Assembly (NCBI GenBank): GCA_910578805.1
Contig: CAJTRS010000010.1
Span: forward strand, 1-64,000
Direction: 5' to 3'
Source of the DNA: an uncultured Muribaculaceae bacterium
Lineage (GTDB): Bacteria; Bacteroidota; Bacteroidia; Bacteroidales; Muribaculaceae
DNA: 64,000 nt
The position numbers were made by a program, and so were the translations under genes. Below the pieces are notes generated by a model. It had not been told where the DNA came from. It saw only the letters and a list, made by a program, of their open reading frames with translations, and ran no database searches. This document shows positions 24,267-32,609 of this stretch, piece by piece; within the stretch, counting starts at the first letter, position 1, and every line of letters begins with the position of its first letter.

Positions 24267-25475
24267 TTAAATGGCGGTTGATATTAAATTTATGAATTGG
24301 CCTATAACCGATGATTCAAAAGCTTCTTTGAAATTGAATGTATATGGAGACATTCCTAAAAATAGGAGCAAAAAGATTGTTATGATTCGTCGTGGTTTAA
24401 ATATATGATCAAGTCTGCGGTTAAACGATTCTATTATTTGTATCAATGGGCGGGGTAATATTCTGGTTATGGTGCTTTCCGGAATAAAGCATAGGATAGC
24501 TAAAGTTGAAGATAATGAGTATAAGTATATGCGTCCCATGTCACAACTTAGCCCCAGGAACATCGGCAAAAGGCATATGATGGATATGATATATAGGCAG
24601 GAAACCGCTGTCCGTAAATTTGATGAAACAAAATTCTTATTGGAGGGGAATAATGAAAATATATTTAACAAAAGATAATATGTTGCAAAACAGAAAAATA
24701 GCTGATATGCAATAACAAGATACATAGCCTTGTATGTTAGAGAAATCTTTGGAAATGCTCCAAGATTGCGTGTCAGGTGTGTTTCAATAGTGGAAAGTGT
24801 GTCCCATGTCAGAGACCATACTGAGGCCGTGGGTTCAGCCGGAATTATGTCAGGAAACAAATTATGCCATGACTGCTGGATTGCTATTGCCGTTGCCGGA
24901 TTACCTTTGTAATGACATAAAATAAAGAATGATATAATGACCGGAATAATGAATGGCAGTGACTTGCGAATATTCGTTCGGTTTATTCCGTTAATTATAA
25001 GGAGTGCATAAAATGGGAATCCCCAGAATATATAAGCTTCGTGAATGAATAGGCTTAAGATTGTAAGTAAAGTTGCAAAAATTTTAGAGTGGTTGTCGGG
25101 TTTAGGTTTGTTCAGAATCGTTATGACACATATGAATATGAATAATTGTAAAAAATCCTTCCGGACAATGTCTAAAGTAAATCCGAACATGATAGTGGTC
25201 ACCAAAATCCACCAATTTAATCCCTTTTTGTGGAATTGTTTGAAAAACCAGATGATGCATGCTAAATAAAAGCATGCGGATATTACTGAAATTGGTATAT
25301 AGGGATTTAATCCGGTGTTTCGGCAAAATTCGTATAAGCCTTGTCCAAAAACGCCTCTGCGTACAAAGCCACCTTCAAGATTAATTAAAAATTCAGATAG
25401 ACTATAACTACTGAAATCAATATTTTCAAGGCTAAGATAAAGGTTGTAGAATTCGGATATAAAGAAGATGATCAT
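24267..25475 (-). CDS. Polytopic membrane protein, phase-variable and OFF in this sequence
   Basis: 402 residues from the first ATG after the frame break; the true start is probably at 25537, giving 423 residues (MKTNTLHSN, then R-G-G-V and IYPIISAI before MIIFFISEF). Between these, an 8-G tract at 25509-25502 is followed by TAA; a 9-G tract would fuse the two parts in one frame. About ten transmembrane helices, with the polar loop EGGFVRRGVFGQ after the first. The loop and topology suggest a GT-C-like or EpsG-like polysaccharide membrane protein, but no family is certain. AT-rich. First gene of the operon with the UbiA-like synthase, 38 bases upstream of it. Confidence 0.7.
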   Translation of the reverse strand: MIIFFISEFYNLYLSLENIDFSSYSLSEFLINLEGGFVRRGVFGQGLYEFCRNTGLNPYIPISVISACFYLACIIWFFKQFHKKGLNWWILVTTIMFGFTLDIVRKDFLQLFIFICVITILNKPKPDNHSKIFATLLTILSLFIHEAYIFWGFPFYALLIINGINRTNIRKSLPFIIPVIISFFILCHYKGNPATAIAIQQSWHNLFPDIIPAEPTASVWSLTWDTLSTIETHLTRNLGAFPKISLTYKAMYLVIAYQLFFCFATYYLLLNIFSLFPSNKNFVSSNLRTAVSCLYIISIICLLPMFLGLSCDMGRIYLYSLSSTLAILCFIPESTITRILPRPLIQIIESFNRRLDHIFKPRRIITIFLLLFLGMSPYTFNFKEAFESSVIGQFINLISTAI

Positions 25476-25501
25476 TATAGCCGAAATAATAGGGTATATT
25501 A

Positions 25502-25509
25502 CCCCCCCC
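25502..25509 (-). repeat. Homopolymer tract G8 (minus strand), phase-variation switch
   Basis: On the minus strand an ATG at 25537 opens ATG-AAA-ACA-AAC-ACA-TTA-CAC then AGC-AAT-AGG-GGG-GGG-TAA, stopping right after the tract. One extra G (or two fewer) turns TAA into GTA-ATA and joins the 24267-25475 frame. The tract lies 10 codons into the gene, the position typical of slipped-strand contingency loci. Confidence 0.75.
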
Positions 25510-25587
25510 TATTGCTGTGTAATGTGTTTGTTTTCATTGGTTTATGTGTTTAATTATGTCCTGGTAAACGTTTGAGTGTTAATAATG

Positions 25588-25595
25588 CAAAGATA
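25588..25595 (-). promoter_or_regulatory. -7 box TATCTTTG for the phase-variable membrane gene
   Basis: Minus-strand TATCTTTG matches TAnnTTTG; the transcript would start near 25581, 44 bases before the ATG at 25537. No clear -33 element. Confidence 0.4.
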
Positions 25596-25613
25596 ATAAA
25601 ATCCAATAAATTA

Positions 25614-25644
25614 TTTGAAGTCTTGTTCTCTTTTTTTAAATTTG
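25614..25644 (+). promoter_or_regulatory. Promoter of the divergent acyltransferase
   Basis: TTTG (25614-25617), 19-base spacer, TAAATTTG (25637-25644). The predicted start is near 25651, about 100 bases before the ATG at 25750. Confidence 0.55.
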
Positions 25645-25749
25645 TCGCTGCACTGTAATGAGTAAAATGCTATTAAAGGTGTGAGATATTTAAAATATGT
25701 GTATTTTCGTAAATTGATTTAATATGTTTCAATTAGCAAACTTTAACAA

Positions 25750-26766
25750 ATGGGGGGGGGTAGAAGTTCGAATATAGAGCTTTTGCGTATAGTTTCCATG
25801 TCAATGATTGTGATACATCACTTCTTGCTAAATGCGATTACTCCTGCCGCGATTCCAAACAATCTGTTTGCAGTATTGGATAGTTTTGTTTATGCCGGTG
25901 TTAATGTGTTTTTTTTAATATCCGGTTGTTTTTTAATAAAACTATCGTTTCGTTCGATTGTAAAATTTGCTGTAACTATATTTTACTTTTGTGTCATAAA
26001 TATAATACTTTCACTTATAACCGGAATTCCGGTTGGCAAAAGTATATATTTAAAAACACTGTTTTATCCGATATCGGGAGGACAATATTGGTTTATTCAG
26101 GTTTATTTCATGCTGATGCTTACGGCGCCATTGATAAATGCCGGAATAAAATCCTTTACGAAGGAACAACTTCGCAATCTTTTAATTTTGTTTTCGGCCG
26201 GAATACTATATTCTTGTGCTATATCCTCATTGGCGAGTTATAGTTATTTGCAAGGATTGTATTTATACGTATTGGGATATTATTTATATACCTACAGGCC
26301 GTTTTCAAGAGTGTCTGCAGGTATGTTTCTGTTGATATTTATTATTTGTTGTCTATTGTCGGGATTGGGGGGATATATGACCTCCGATGTTTATTTCGGT
26401 CGATACAATAATGTATTTATGATTGTCGGGGCTGTGTCGTTGTTGTTGTGTTTTGAACGTTTTGATTTTCACAGCAGTATTGTGAATGCTATATCCGGTG
26501 CGGCATTGGGTTGTTATTTGTTGCAGGACGGATATTATGGCTCCATGTATTTTTATATGTGGCAATCCGATTATGTCGGTACGCATGGGTTGGGCTTTGG
26601 CACAATTATGATGTTTACTGTTTCATTCTTGTCTATTTGGGCGCTTTCATTTGTTTTGACTGCTTTTAAGAATGTTTTTCTGATATCATTGTCTGATGGG
26701 ATTATAAGGTCGATTTCACGGGTATTAAGCAGGATTGGGGCGAGTAGGTATCACTTATCCGATTGA
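25750..26766 (+). CDS. Acyltransferase family 3 membrane protein, phase-variable, ON in this sequence
   Basis: 338 residues with about ten transmembrane helices. After the poly-G coded M-G-G-G start comes SSNIELLRIVSMSMIVIHHFLLNAI, the canonical N-terminus of Acyl_transf_3 proteins with the conserved R-x-x-x-x-x-H. Further helices include YAGVNVFFLISGCFLIKLSF and GGQYWFIQVYFMLMLTAPLI. The family O-acetylates sugars of capsules, O-antigen or lipid intermediates. The gene is AT-rich and divergent from the polysaccharide-type operon at 21336-25537. The tract length here gives an intact frame. Confidence 0.85.
   Translation: MGGGRSSNIELLRIVSMSMIVIHHFLLNAITPAAIPNNLFAVLDSFVYAGVNVFFLISGCFLIKLSFRSIVKFAVTIFYFCVINIILSLITGIPVGKSIYLKTLFYPISGGQYWFIQVYFMLMLTAPLINAGIKSFTKEQLRNLLILFSAGILYSCAISSLASYSYLQGLYLYVLGYYLYTYRPFSRVSAGMFLLIFIICCLLSGLGGYMTSDVYFGRYNNVFMIVGAVSLLLCFERFDFHSSIVNAISGAALGCYLLQDGYYGSMYFYMWQSDYVGTHGLGFGTIMMFTVSFLSIWALSFVLTAFKNVFLISLSDGIIRSISRVLSRIGASRYHLSD
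25752..25760 (+). repeat. Homopolymer tract G9, phase-variation switch
   Basis: The G of the ATG at 25750 starts a run of nine G. The gene reads M-G-G-G-R-S-S-N-I-E-L-L-R. Adding one G gives TAG directly after the run, and losing one gives a stop within a few codons (ATA-TAG). An in-frame TAA lies just upstream of the ATG, so translation cannot start earlier. Confidence 0.75.
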
Positions 26767-26811
26767 GTCGTCGGGGGGGAAGGTATATTATAAGATACGG
26801 TTAATTAGGGG

Positions 26812-27261
26812 TCAGCGGCGGCCGGGGCGGAAGCCGGTGCCGGGTGGTGGCATGACTATGCCGGGTTCGCCGCCGGTGATCTGTTCGGGGGGTATGCCTC
26901 CCGACGGAGGGACTACAGGACGTTCGATTACGGGTCGGTTGTCTGGCCGGGGCACCGGCTCTCCGCCGAGTGAAGGGCGGTTGTTGCCGGAAGGCCTGTT
27001 GACAACCGGAGGCACCGGTCGATATGCGGGACGGTAAACCGGAACCGGGGCAGGATATGTGGAGCCGCCCCAATAGACAGGCAGCAGTCCGGGCGATGCC
27101 GGAAGGGACGGATACCAGTCGTTGCCGTAATAACCCGAGTAGATGGGATAACCGCCTGATGTATAGTCGGACGAGGATTCCCAGTAAGCTGCTCCGCACC
27201 CTGTTATTGATGCCGCCAGGGTTAAAAGAGCCGATGATTTGAGTATATGTCTGCGTTTCAT
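26812..27261 (-). CDS. Proline-rich lipoprotein of unknown function
   Basis: 149 residues from the ATG at 27261. MKRRHILKSSALLTLAASITGCG is a lipoprotein signal with lipobox ITGC (Cys22). The mature part is low-complexity: Tyr/Gly-rich first (GGYPIYSGYYGNDWYP), then rich in Pro, Arg and Gly (PVYRPAYRPVPPVVNRP), ending TGFRPGRR. No enzymatic domain is seen. It could be a surface or periplasmic structural protein. It is convergent with the phase-variable acyltransferase, 45 bases apart, and divergent from the barrel protein gene. Confidence 0.65.
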   Translation of the reverse strand: MKRRHILKSSALLTLAASITGCGAAYWESSSDYTSGGYPIYSGYYGNDWYPSLPASPGLLPVYWGGSTYPAPVPVYRPAYRPVPPVVNRPSGNNRPSLGGEPVPRPDNRPVIERPVVPPSGGIPPEQITGGEPGIVMPPPGTGFRPGRR

Positions 27262-27481
27262 GTCCGTTGTGTGTTTTTCTGCTGTATATAATAATATTAC
27301 AATCAAGGCGGTACAAAAGTTTGTGATCCTTTGATAATGGCATACTTGCCGGGCTGTGGTAAAATAAATCCGCATTTTTTATGGTGCGTGATTAAACCTT
27401 TGTTAGTTTCGATTGTCAATTTTTTTGTGAAAAAGATTTTTTGGAGCAGCCGCTCCTGATATAGATTCTATTAAATCCGAT

Positions 27482-30274
27482 ATGGTACGTATTATATCAC
27501 GCCTTGTTGCGTTTGTATGTTGTTTGTGTGCGGTGTTTCCTGCTTGGGGAGCGGTGGTGCGGGGAGCGGTCAATGACACGGCCGGCGATCCTATGCCGCA
27601 AGCTACCGTAAGGTTGCTCAAGGCCAAAGATTCCACTTATGTCAACGGAGTGAAGACCAATAATTCAGGCGTTTACACGTTTTCAGGCGTGAAGTCCGGG
27701 TCTTACATTCTCGAGGCAAAGTATTTGGGTTATCAGACGGCTACCACTGATGTCTCCGTGAGCAATGCAGATGTCAATGTCAAGCCTATAGTGTTGGGCG
27801 AATCGTCCATAATGCTCAATGAGGTGAGTGTTGTGGGTGTCAAGACGGCCATAAAGGTCAAGGAGGATACGGTGGAGTTCAACGCCGATTCCTACAAGAC
27901 CCAGCCGAATGCCGTGGTGGAGGACCTGCTCAAGCGATTACCGGGCGTGGAGGTGGATTCCGACGGTAAGATTACGGCCAACGGCAGCGAAGTGAAAAAG
28001 ATACTGATCGACGGCAAGGAGTTCTTTTCCGATGATCCTAAAGTGGCATCGAAGAATTTGCCTGTTAACATGGTGGATAAGCTTCAGGTAGTGGAGCGCA
28101 AGAGTGATCTGGCGCGTCTTACCGGAGTTGATGACGGCGAGGACGAAACTGTGATCAATCTCACTACCAAGCCCGGTATGAAAAACGGTTATTTCGGTGT
28201 GGCCGAGGCCGGTTACGGTACCGATTCCCGATACATGGGCTCGTTTAACCTCAATAAGTTCTGGAACGGTAATCAGGTGACTCTGCTCGGCAATATAAAC
28301 AACATAAACGAACTTGGATTCACGGATTCCAACGGGTCGCGTTTCCGCCGTTTCGGCGGGAACAACGGCATCAACACATCAAAAGCCATAGGCTTGAATT
28401 TCAATGTGGGTAAAGAGGATATAATACGTGTGGGGGGTGATGTGATGTACTCCAACACTGACCGAAACACCCGTGAACGCCGCGAACGTCAGTATCTGTT
28501 TGCCGACAGTACTTCGTTTGCCAACACCGGCAAGTATGCCCGTGACCGTTCGCATAATTTCCGCGCCGATTTCCGTGTGCTATGGAAACCCGATTCGTTC
28601 AACACTCTGGAGTTCCGCCCCAATCTGTCGTATAATTACAATAATTCGTTTTCTGTCGATTCGACATCGACATTTGCAGGTGATGCCTTGCGCACTCGTG
28701 TCAACAGCAGTTTCAACGATGTGCATTCATCGGGTCACTCGTTGGAGTTCGGAGGTTCGTTAGTGTTCAGTCATAATTTCCGCAACCGTCCCGGCAGGGC
28801 TTTCTCCGTGCAGTTGCGTTACCAGCACTCAAATGTGCGCGAGGACGAAACCTCATATTCGCTCAACCGTTTTTTTAATTTCAATGACTCCACCGATGTC
28901 TATGACCAGTTTACCGACAACCATACCTGGAGCGATATGGCACAGGCACGTATGACATGGACAGAGCCGCTCGGCGATGTCCGTAAAGGCAATTTCCTGA
29001 CTTTGGCATATCGGGTGCAGTACCGGTGGAACAACGCTGACAAATTAGTGTATGACCACCCGGTGTTTCTGCCCGAAGGCAGTGTGATTCCCGAGGTGGA
29101 CTATACACGCTCGGTGTTCAACGACACGCTCAGCAACATTTTCCGCAACGACTTCCTTACTCAGGACATAAGGGTGGGCTACAAGCATGTGTCACGTGCC
29201 CACAACATGGAGGTGGGGCTGTCGTTGGTGCCGTCGATGTCGCGCAGTGAAAACCTGCTCAATTCCGCCAAGAGCATACCGGAGCGCCGGGTGTGGAATT
29301 TTGCTCCGTTTCTGCGTTACCGTTACAAGATGGGGTCCACCCGCACACTCAATCTTAATTACCGCGGTCGTTCCTCACAGCCTTCCATATCGCAGCTCCA
29401 GCCTGTGGCCGATATGTCCGACCCTATGCGTGTGGTTGTAGGTAATCCGGCTCTTGATCCTTCGTTCACCCACTATCTGCGTGTGAGGTTCCAGGACTTC
29501 AATGCCGAGCACCAGCGCTCCATAATGGTAATGAGTGATTTTGACATGACACAGAACTCCATAGTGTCCAAGACCACCTACAACCGGGAGACGGGTTCGC
29601 AGATCACAACCTATGAAAATGTCAACGGCGTGTGGAGCGGACGGCTCATGGGCATGGTGTCATTTCCGTTGCGCAACAAGGCATGGCAGTTTTCCGCACA
29701 TACCTTTGCCATGTACAATCAGCGGGTCGGATTCAACAACGGTCTGCGCAACCGGAGTGGTACGCTGTTGTGGAATCTGATGCCATCGATTGCTTTCCGT
29801 CCCGACAATTTAGAGTTTGAGTTGCGTCCGCGCTATTCTGTGCAGCATACGATAAACAGTCTGAGCGCCACCTCAAATATGACTGTCCATAACTATGGCG
29901 GCACTTTCTCGGCTTATTATTATACGCCTATAGGCATTACGCTCAACACGGACCTTACTTATACGGCCACGAGCGGATATTCGGCGGGATATGACAAAAA
30001 CGAATGGCTGTGGAACGCCTCGGTATCCTACTCCACATTGCGCGACAAGTCGCTGACGTTCTCCCTCAAGGCTTATGACCTGCTCCAGCAGCGGTCAAAT
30101 ATATCGCGCTCCGTTACGGCCAACTATATCGATGATCTCAGCTATAATGGTCTTACCAGATATTTCATGGTCACAGTATCGTACAAGTTCAACACATTCG
30201 GCAAAGGCAACCAACCGGCTTCGCGCAATGATTTCCGCGGACCCGGAGGACACCGCGGACCGCGCCGGTTCTGA
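27482..30274 (+). CDS. Outer-membrane beta-barrel protein with CarboxypepD_reg and plug domains
   Basis: 930 residues. A signal peptide (MVRIISRLVAFVCCLCAVFPAWG) is followed by a carboxypeptidase-regulatory-like Ig fold (VVRGAVNDTAGDPMPQATV to about residue 100), a plug (YKTQPNAVVEDLLKRLPGVEVDSDGKITANG, IDGKEFFSDDPKVA) and a barrel of the OMP_b-brl_3 type to the C-terminus. No TonB box is obvious and there is no SusD partner next to it, so it is not a typical PUL transporter. Members are often annotated as outer membrane beta-barrel family proteins with unknown cargo. The C-terminal tail is rich in Gly, Arg and Pro (FRGPGGHRGPRRF). Confidence 0.85.
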   Translation: MVRIISRLVAFVCCLCAVFPAWGAVVRGAVNDTAGDPMPQATVRLLKAKDSTYVNGVKTNNSGVYTFSGVKSGSYILEAKYLGYQTATTDVSVSNADVNVKPIVLGESSIMLNEVSVVGVKTAIKVKEDTVEFNADSYKTQPNAVVEDLLKRLPGVEVDSDGKITANGSEVKKILIDGKEFFSDDPKVASKNLPVNMVDKLQVVERKSDLARLTGVDDGEDETVINLTTKPGMKNGYFGVAEAGYGTDSRYMGSFNLNKFWNGNQVTLLGNINNINELGFTDSNGSRFRRFGGNNGINTSKAIGLNFNVGKEDIIRVGGDVMYSNTDRNTRERRERQYLFADSTSFANTGKYARDRSHNFRADFRVLWKPDSFNTLEFRPNLSYNYNNSFSVDSTSTFAGDALRTRVNSSFNDVHSSGHSLEFGGSLVFSHNFRNRPGRAFSVQLRYQHSNVREDETSYSLNRFFNFNDSTDVYDQFTDNHTWSDMAQARMTWTEPLGDVRKGNFLTLAYRVQYRWNNADKLVYDHPVFLPEGSVIPEVDYTRSVFNDTLSNIFRNDFLTQDIRVGYKHVSRAHNMEVGLSLVPSMSRSENLLNSAKSIPERRVWNFAPFLRYRYKMGSTRTLNLNYRGRSSQPSISQLQPVADMSDPMRVVVGNPALDPSFTHYLRVRFQDFNAEHQRSIMVMSDFDMTQNSIVSKTTYNRETGSQITTYENVNGVWSGRLMGMVSFPLRNKAWQFSAHTFAMYNQRVGFNNGLRNRSGTLLWNLMPSIAFRPDNLEFELRPRYSVQHTINSLSATSNMTVHNYGGTFSAYYYTPIGITLNTDLTYTATSGYSAGYDKNEWLWNASVSYSTLRDKSLTFSLKAYDLLQQRSNISRSVTANYIDDLSYNGLTRYFMVTVSYKFNTFGKGNQPASRNDFRGPGGHRGPRRF

Positions 30275-30290
30275 TATCCGGTCGGAAAAT

Positions 30291-30335
30291 ACTGACGGCG
30301 ATGTTTCCCATTTCAGGGAAAACATCGCCGTCAGT
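30291..30335. terminator. Bidirectional terminator between the barrel gene and lpxA
   Basis: ACTGACGGCGATGTTTCCC (30291-30309) pairs with GGGAAAACATCGCCGTCAGT (30316-30335) with one bulged base, and is followed by TTGTTT. It separates convergent genes. Confidence 0.85.
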
Positions 30336-30360
30336 GTTGTTTATCGAAGCTCGGGTTTTA

Positions 30361-31146
30361 TTATTCGAGGTCGCGGGGTATAGCCACAAGTTTCAGATTG
30401 CAGTTGCGAATGAAATCGACTATTGTGTCGCGCACATCGCCTTTGTCCACGTCAGCCTCAATGCGCTTGAGAGCATTGAACACCGAAGTGCCGGTCTGAT
30501 ACACATGGCGATAGGCCTTTGCCGCCTCATCGATCTGCTGGTCGGTAAACCCGTGCTTGCGCATGATAACGGCATTGATGCCGAAATATGCCGCGGGGTT
30601 ATGGGCCATGATCACATAGGGAGGCACATTGCCGCTTATGCGGCAACCGCCTTTGATAAGCACCCAGTCGCCCACTCTTGAGCGCTCGTGGAGTATGACT
30701 CCTGATGAGAGTATGGAGCACTGTCCCACTACTGCATCACCGGCAATGGTCACGCCGTTGCCAATCACGGAGCGTCCCTGTATCACGGAGTCGTGGCCTA
30801 TGTGGCTTTCGGCCATGATGAATGTGTCATCGCCCACGTGTGTCCCGCCTTCGGTGTGGATACCGCGGTTTATGATCACGTGTTCGCGTATCACATTGTT
30901 GTCGCCTATGTAGCAGTAGGTCGGTTCGCCTTTCCATCGGAAGTCCTGAGGATCGGCGCCTATAATTGAGTTCTGATATACTTTGTTGTTTTTACCCATT
31001 CGTGTGCCGCGGATTATGCTGGTATATGACATAATCTCGCAACCGTCACCTATTTCCACATCGGCATCAATGTAGGCAAACGGGTGGATTTTGACGTTGG
31101 CGCCGAGCTTTGCCGACGGATCAACATGGGCTAATGGACTGATCAT
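30361..31146 (-). CDS. lpxA: UDP-N-acetylglucosamine acyltransferase LpxA
   Basis: 261 residues, the normal LpxA length. An N-terminal left-handed beta-helix made of hexapeptide repeats (VKIHPF, VEIGDG and so on) is followed by a C-terminal helical domain. The catalytic region reads AESHIGHDSVIQG, the second histidine corresponding to His125 of E. coli LpxA, and ADPQDFRWKGEPTYCYIG matches the conserved loop. It adds the first acyl chain to UDP-GlcNAc for lipid A. It follows the RND operon by 49 bases instead of sitting next to lpxD/lpxC-fabZ, so it may be a second copy. Confidence 0.93.
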   Translation of the reverse strand: MISPLAHVDPSAKLGANVKIHPFAYIDADVEIGDGCEIMSYTSIIRGTRMGKNNKVYQNSIIGADPQDFRWKGEPTYCYIGDNNVIREHVIINRGIHTEGGTHVGDDTFIMAESHIGHDSVIQGRSVIGNGVTIAGDAVVGQCSILSSGVILHERSRVGDWVLIKGGCRISGNVPPYVIMAHNPAAYFGINAVIMRKHGFTDQQIDEAAKAYRHVYQTGTSVFNALKRIEADVDKGDVRDTIVDFIRNCNLKLVAIPRDLE

Positions 31147-31194
31147 GGCTGTAATGATGTAAGTTGGTTAATAAGCATGATGGTGTATCGTGTT

Positions 31195-32592
31195 TCAACG
31201 TCCGCCGCCGAGCGACTGATACAGGTTGATCAATGCACGGTTCTGGTCATTGCGTGCCGTAATGGCCGATATCTGGGCTCCGAGGAGACCTTGTTGGGCG
31301 TTGATCACATCAAGATAAGTGGTGTTGTATGAACCGAGCTTGAGTAGTTCCTGGGTGTAGTCCACCGCTTTGGCGAGTTTCTCGGCCTGTTGGTTGAGAT
31401 AGGTCTGTTTCTCAAGGCTCTTTTCATAAAGAGTCATGGCGTCGCTGACTTCGGCACTCGCACTCATCAGAGTATATTGGAATGTGTTCATGGCCTGCTT
31501 CTGCTGTGCTTTGGTGGCCTCGAGGCGTGATATGTTGGCTCCGCGTGAGAACAGCGGTGCGGTGAGTGATCCTGCGAGGTTGATGAAGAATTTTCCGGGA
31601 TTGGTCACAAATGAGCCGAGCAGATTGGTGAAACCTCCGTTGGCTGTAATGGAAAGTCCGGGATAGAACGCGGCGCGGGCACTGTTGGTGGCATAGTAGG
31701 CCACAGCGAGGCTTTTCTCCGCGGCGGCCACATCGGGGCGGGCGGCAAGCTCGGCCATGGGCACCGAGGTGCGCACGATCGACGGCACTGTAAGCAAGGC
31801 ATCGGGCGAAACGGTCCATTTCTGGGGAAATACGTTGACAAGGAGCGACATGGTATTGTTAAGCTCGTCAAGCGCCACTTCGAGGTCTGTTATCGAACCG
31901 AGTATGCCGTAGTATTGGGCTTCGCTCTGAACCACGGCCACTTCATTGACCTTGCCGGCCTCTTTCAGGTCTTTCATTGTGCGTACGCTTTCCTGCCACA
32001 GTTCGGCTGTGGAACGGCTAACCCGGAGCTGTTGTTCCACAGATGCAATGGCGTAGTAGCAGTTGGCCACACCGGCTATGATCTGCGAGCGCACGGCCTG
32101 CGCGTAAGCCTTGGTCTGCTCGTAGGAGGCCTGTGCACCTCTTTTGGAGTTGAGGAGCTTGCCGAACACATCGATTTCCCAGCTTACCGACAGAGGTATC
32201 TGGTAAGTCCACGACAGGGACTGCGACGGATTGACAAAGAATTTCGATCCTGACCCGTTGGGTGCCAGAGCCACCGATGGAAGGTAGCTGAGTTTGGCTC
32301 CTTTGAGTTGAGCGTGGGCTATGTCGATGTTGAGTTTGGCATTGGCCAGATTGGTGTTGTTGTTAAGAGCCATCTCGATAAGGTCGGCCAAGGCCGGATC
32401 GGTGAATACCTGTTGCCAGCGTAGATTGCCGAATGCCGAGCTGTCAACGGGTGCCTGAGCCGCGTCCTTATACTCCTGCATGACAGGAGTATCGGACGGG
32501 GTCTGGTATTTTTTGTATATGTTGCAGCTGCCGAGCGATACCGATAGTACCATTGCGGAGGCTGCTGCTATAGTGATATTTCTGATTTTCAT
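31195..32592 (-). CDS. RND efflux outer-membrane channel lipoprotein (OprM/NodT type)
   Basis: 465 residues from the ATG at 32592. The signal ends in the lipobox SLGSC, so the protein is acylated and anchored in the outer membrane. Two outer-membrane efflux repeats, each with long coiled-coil helices and Ala-rich barrel strands, are recognisable (ALNNNTNLANAKLNIDIAHA, then AARPDVAAAEKSLAVAYYAT). It completes the tripartite pump with the RND permease (18 bases upstream) and the adaptor. Substrates are not predictable. Confidence 0.92.
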   Translation of the reverse strand: MKIRNITIAAASAMVLSVSLGSCNIYKKYQTPSDTPVMQEYKDAAQAPVDSSAFGNLRWQQVFTDPALADLIEMALNNNTNLANAKLNIDIAHAQLKGAKLSYLPSVALAPNGSGSKFFVNPSQSLSWTYQIPLSVSWEIDVFGKLLNSKRGAQASYEQTKAYAQAVRSQIIAGVANCYYAIASVEQQLRVSRSTAELWQESVRTMKDLKEAGKVNEVAVVQSEAQYYGILGSITDLEVALDELNNTMSLLVNVFPQKWTVSPDALLTVPSIVRTSVPMAELAARPDVAAAEKSLAVAYYATNSARAAFYPGLSITANGGFTNLLGSFVTNPGKFFINLAGSLTAPLFSRGANISRLEATKAQQKQAMNTFQYTLMSASAEVSDAMTLYEKSLEKQTYLNQQAEKLAKAVDYTQELLKLGSYNTTYLDVINAQQGLLGAQISAITARNDQNRALINLYQSLGGGR

Positions 32593-32609
32593 AATCTTCA
32601 CTTGTGTGA

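Noticed and set aside
26772..26778. Run of seven G after the phase-variable acyltransferase stop codon
   Set aside because: It lies outside any coding region, so length change would not switch a frame; probably incidental.
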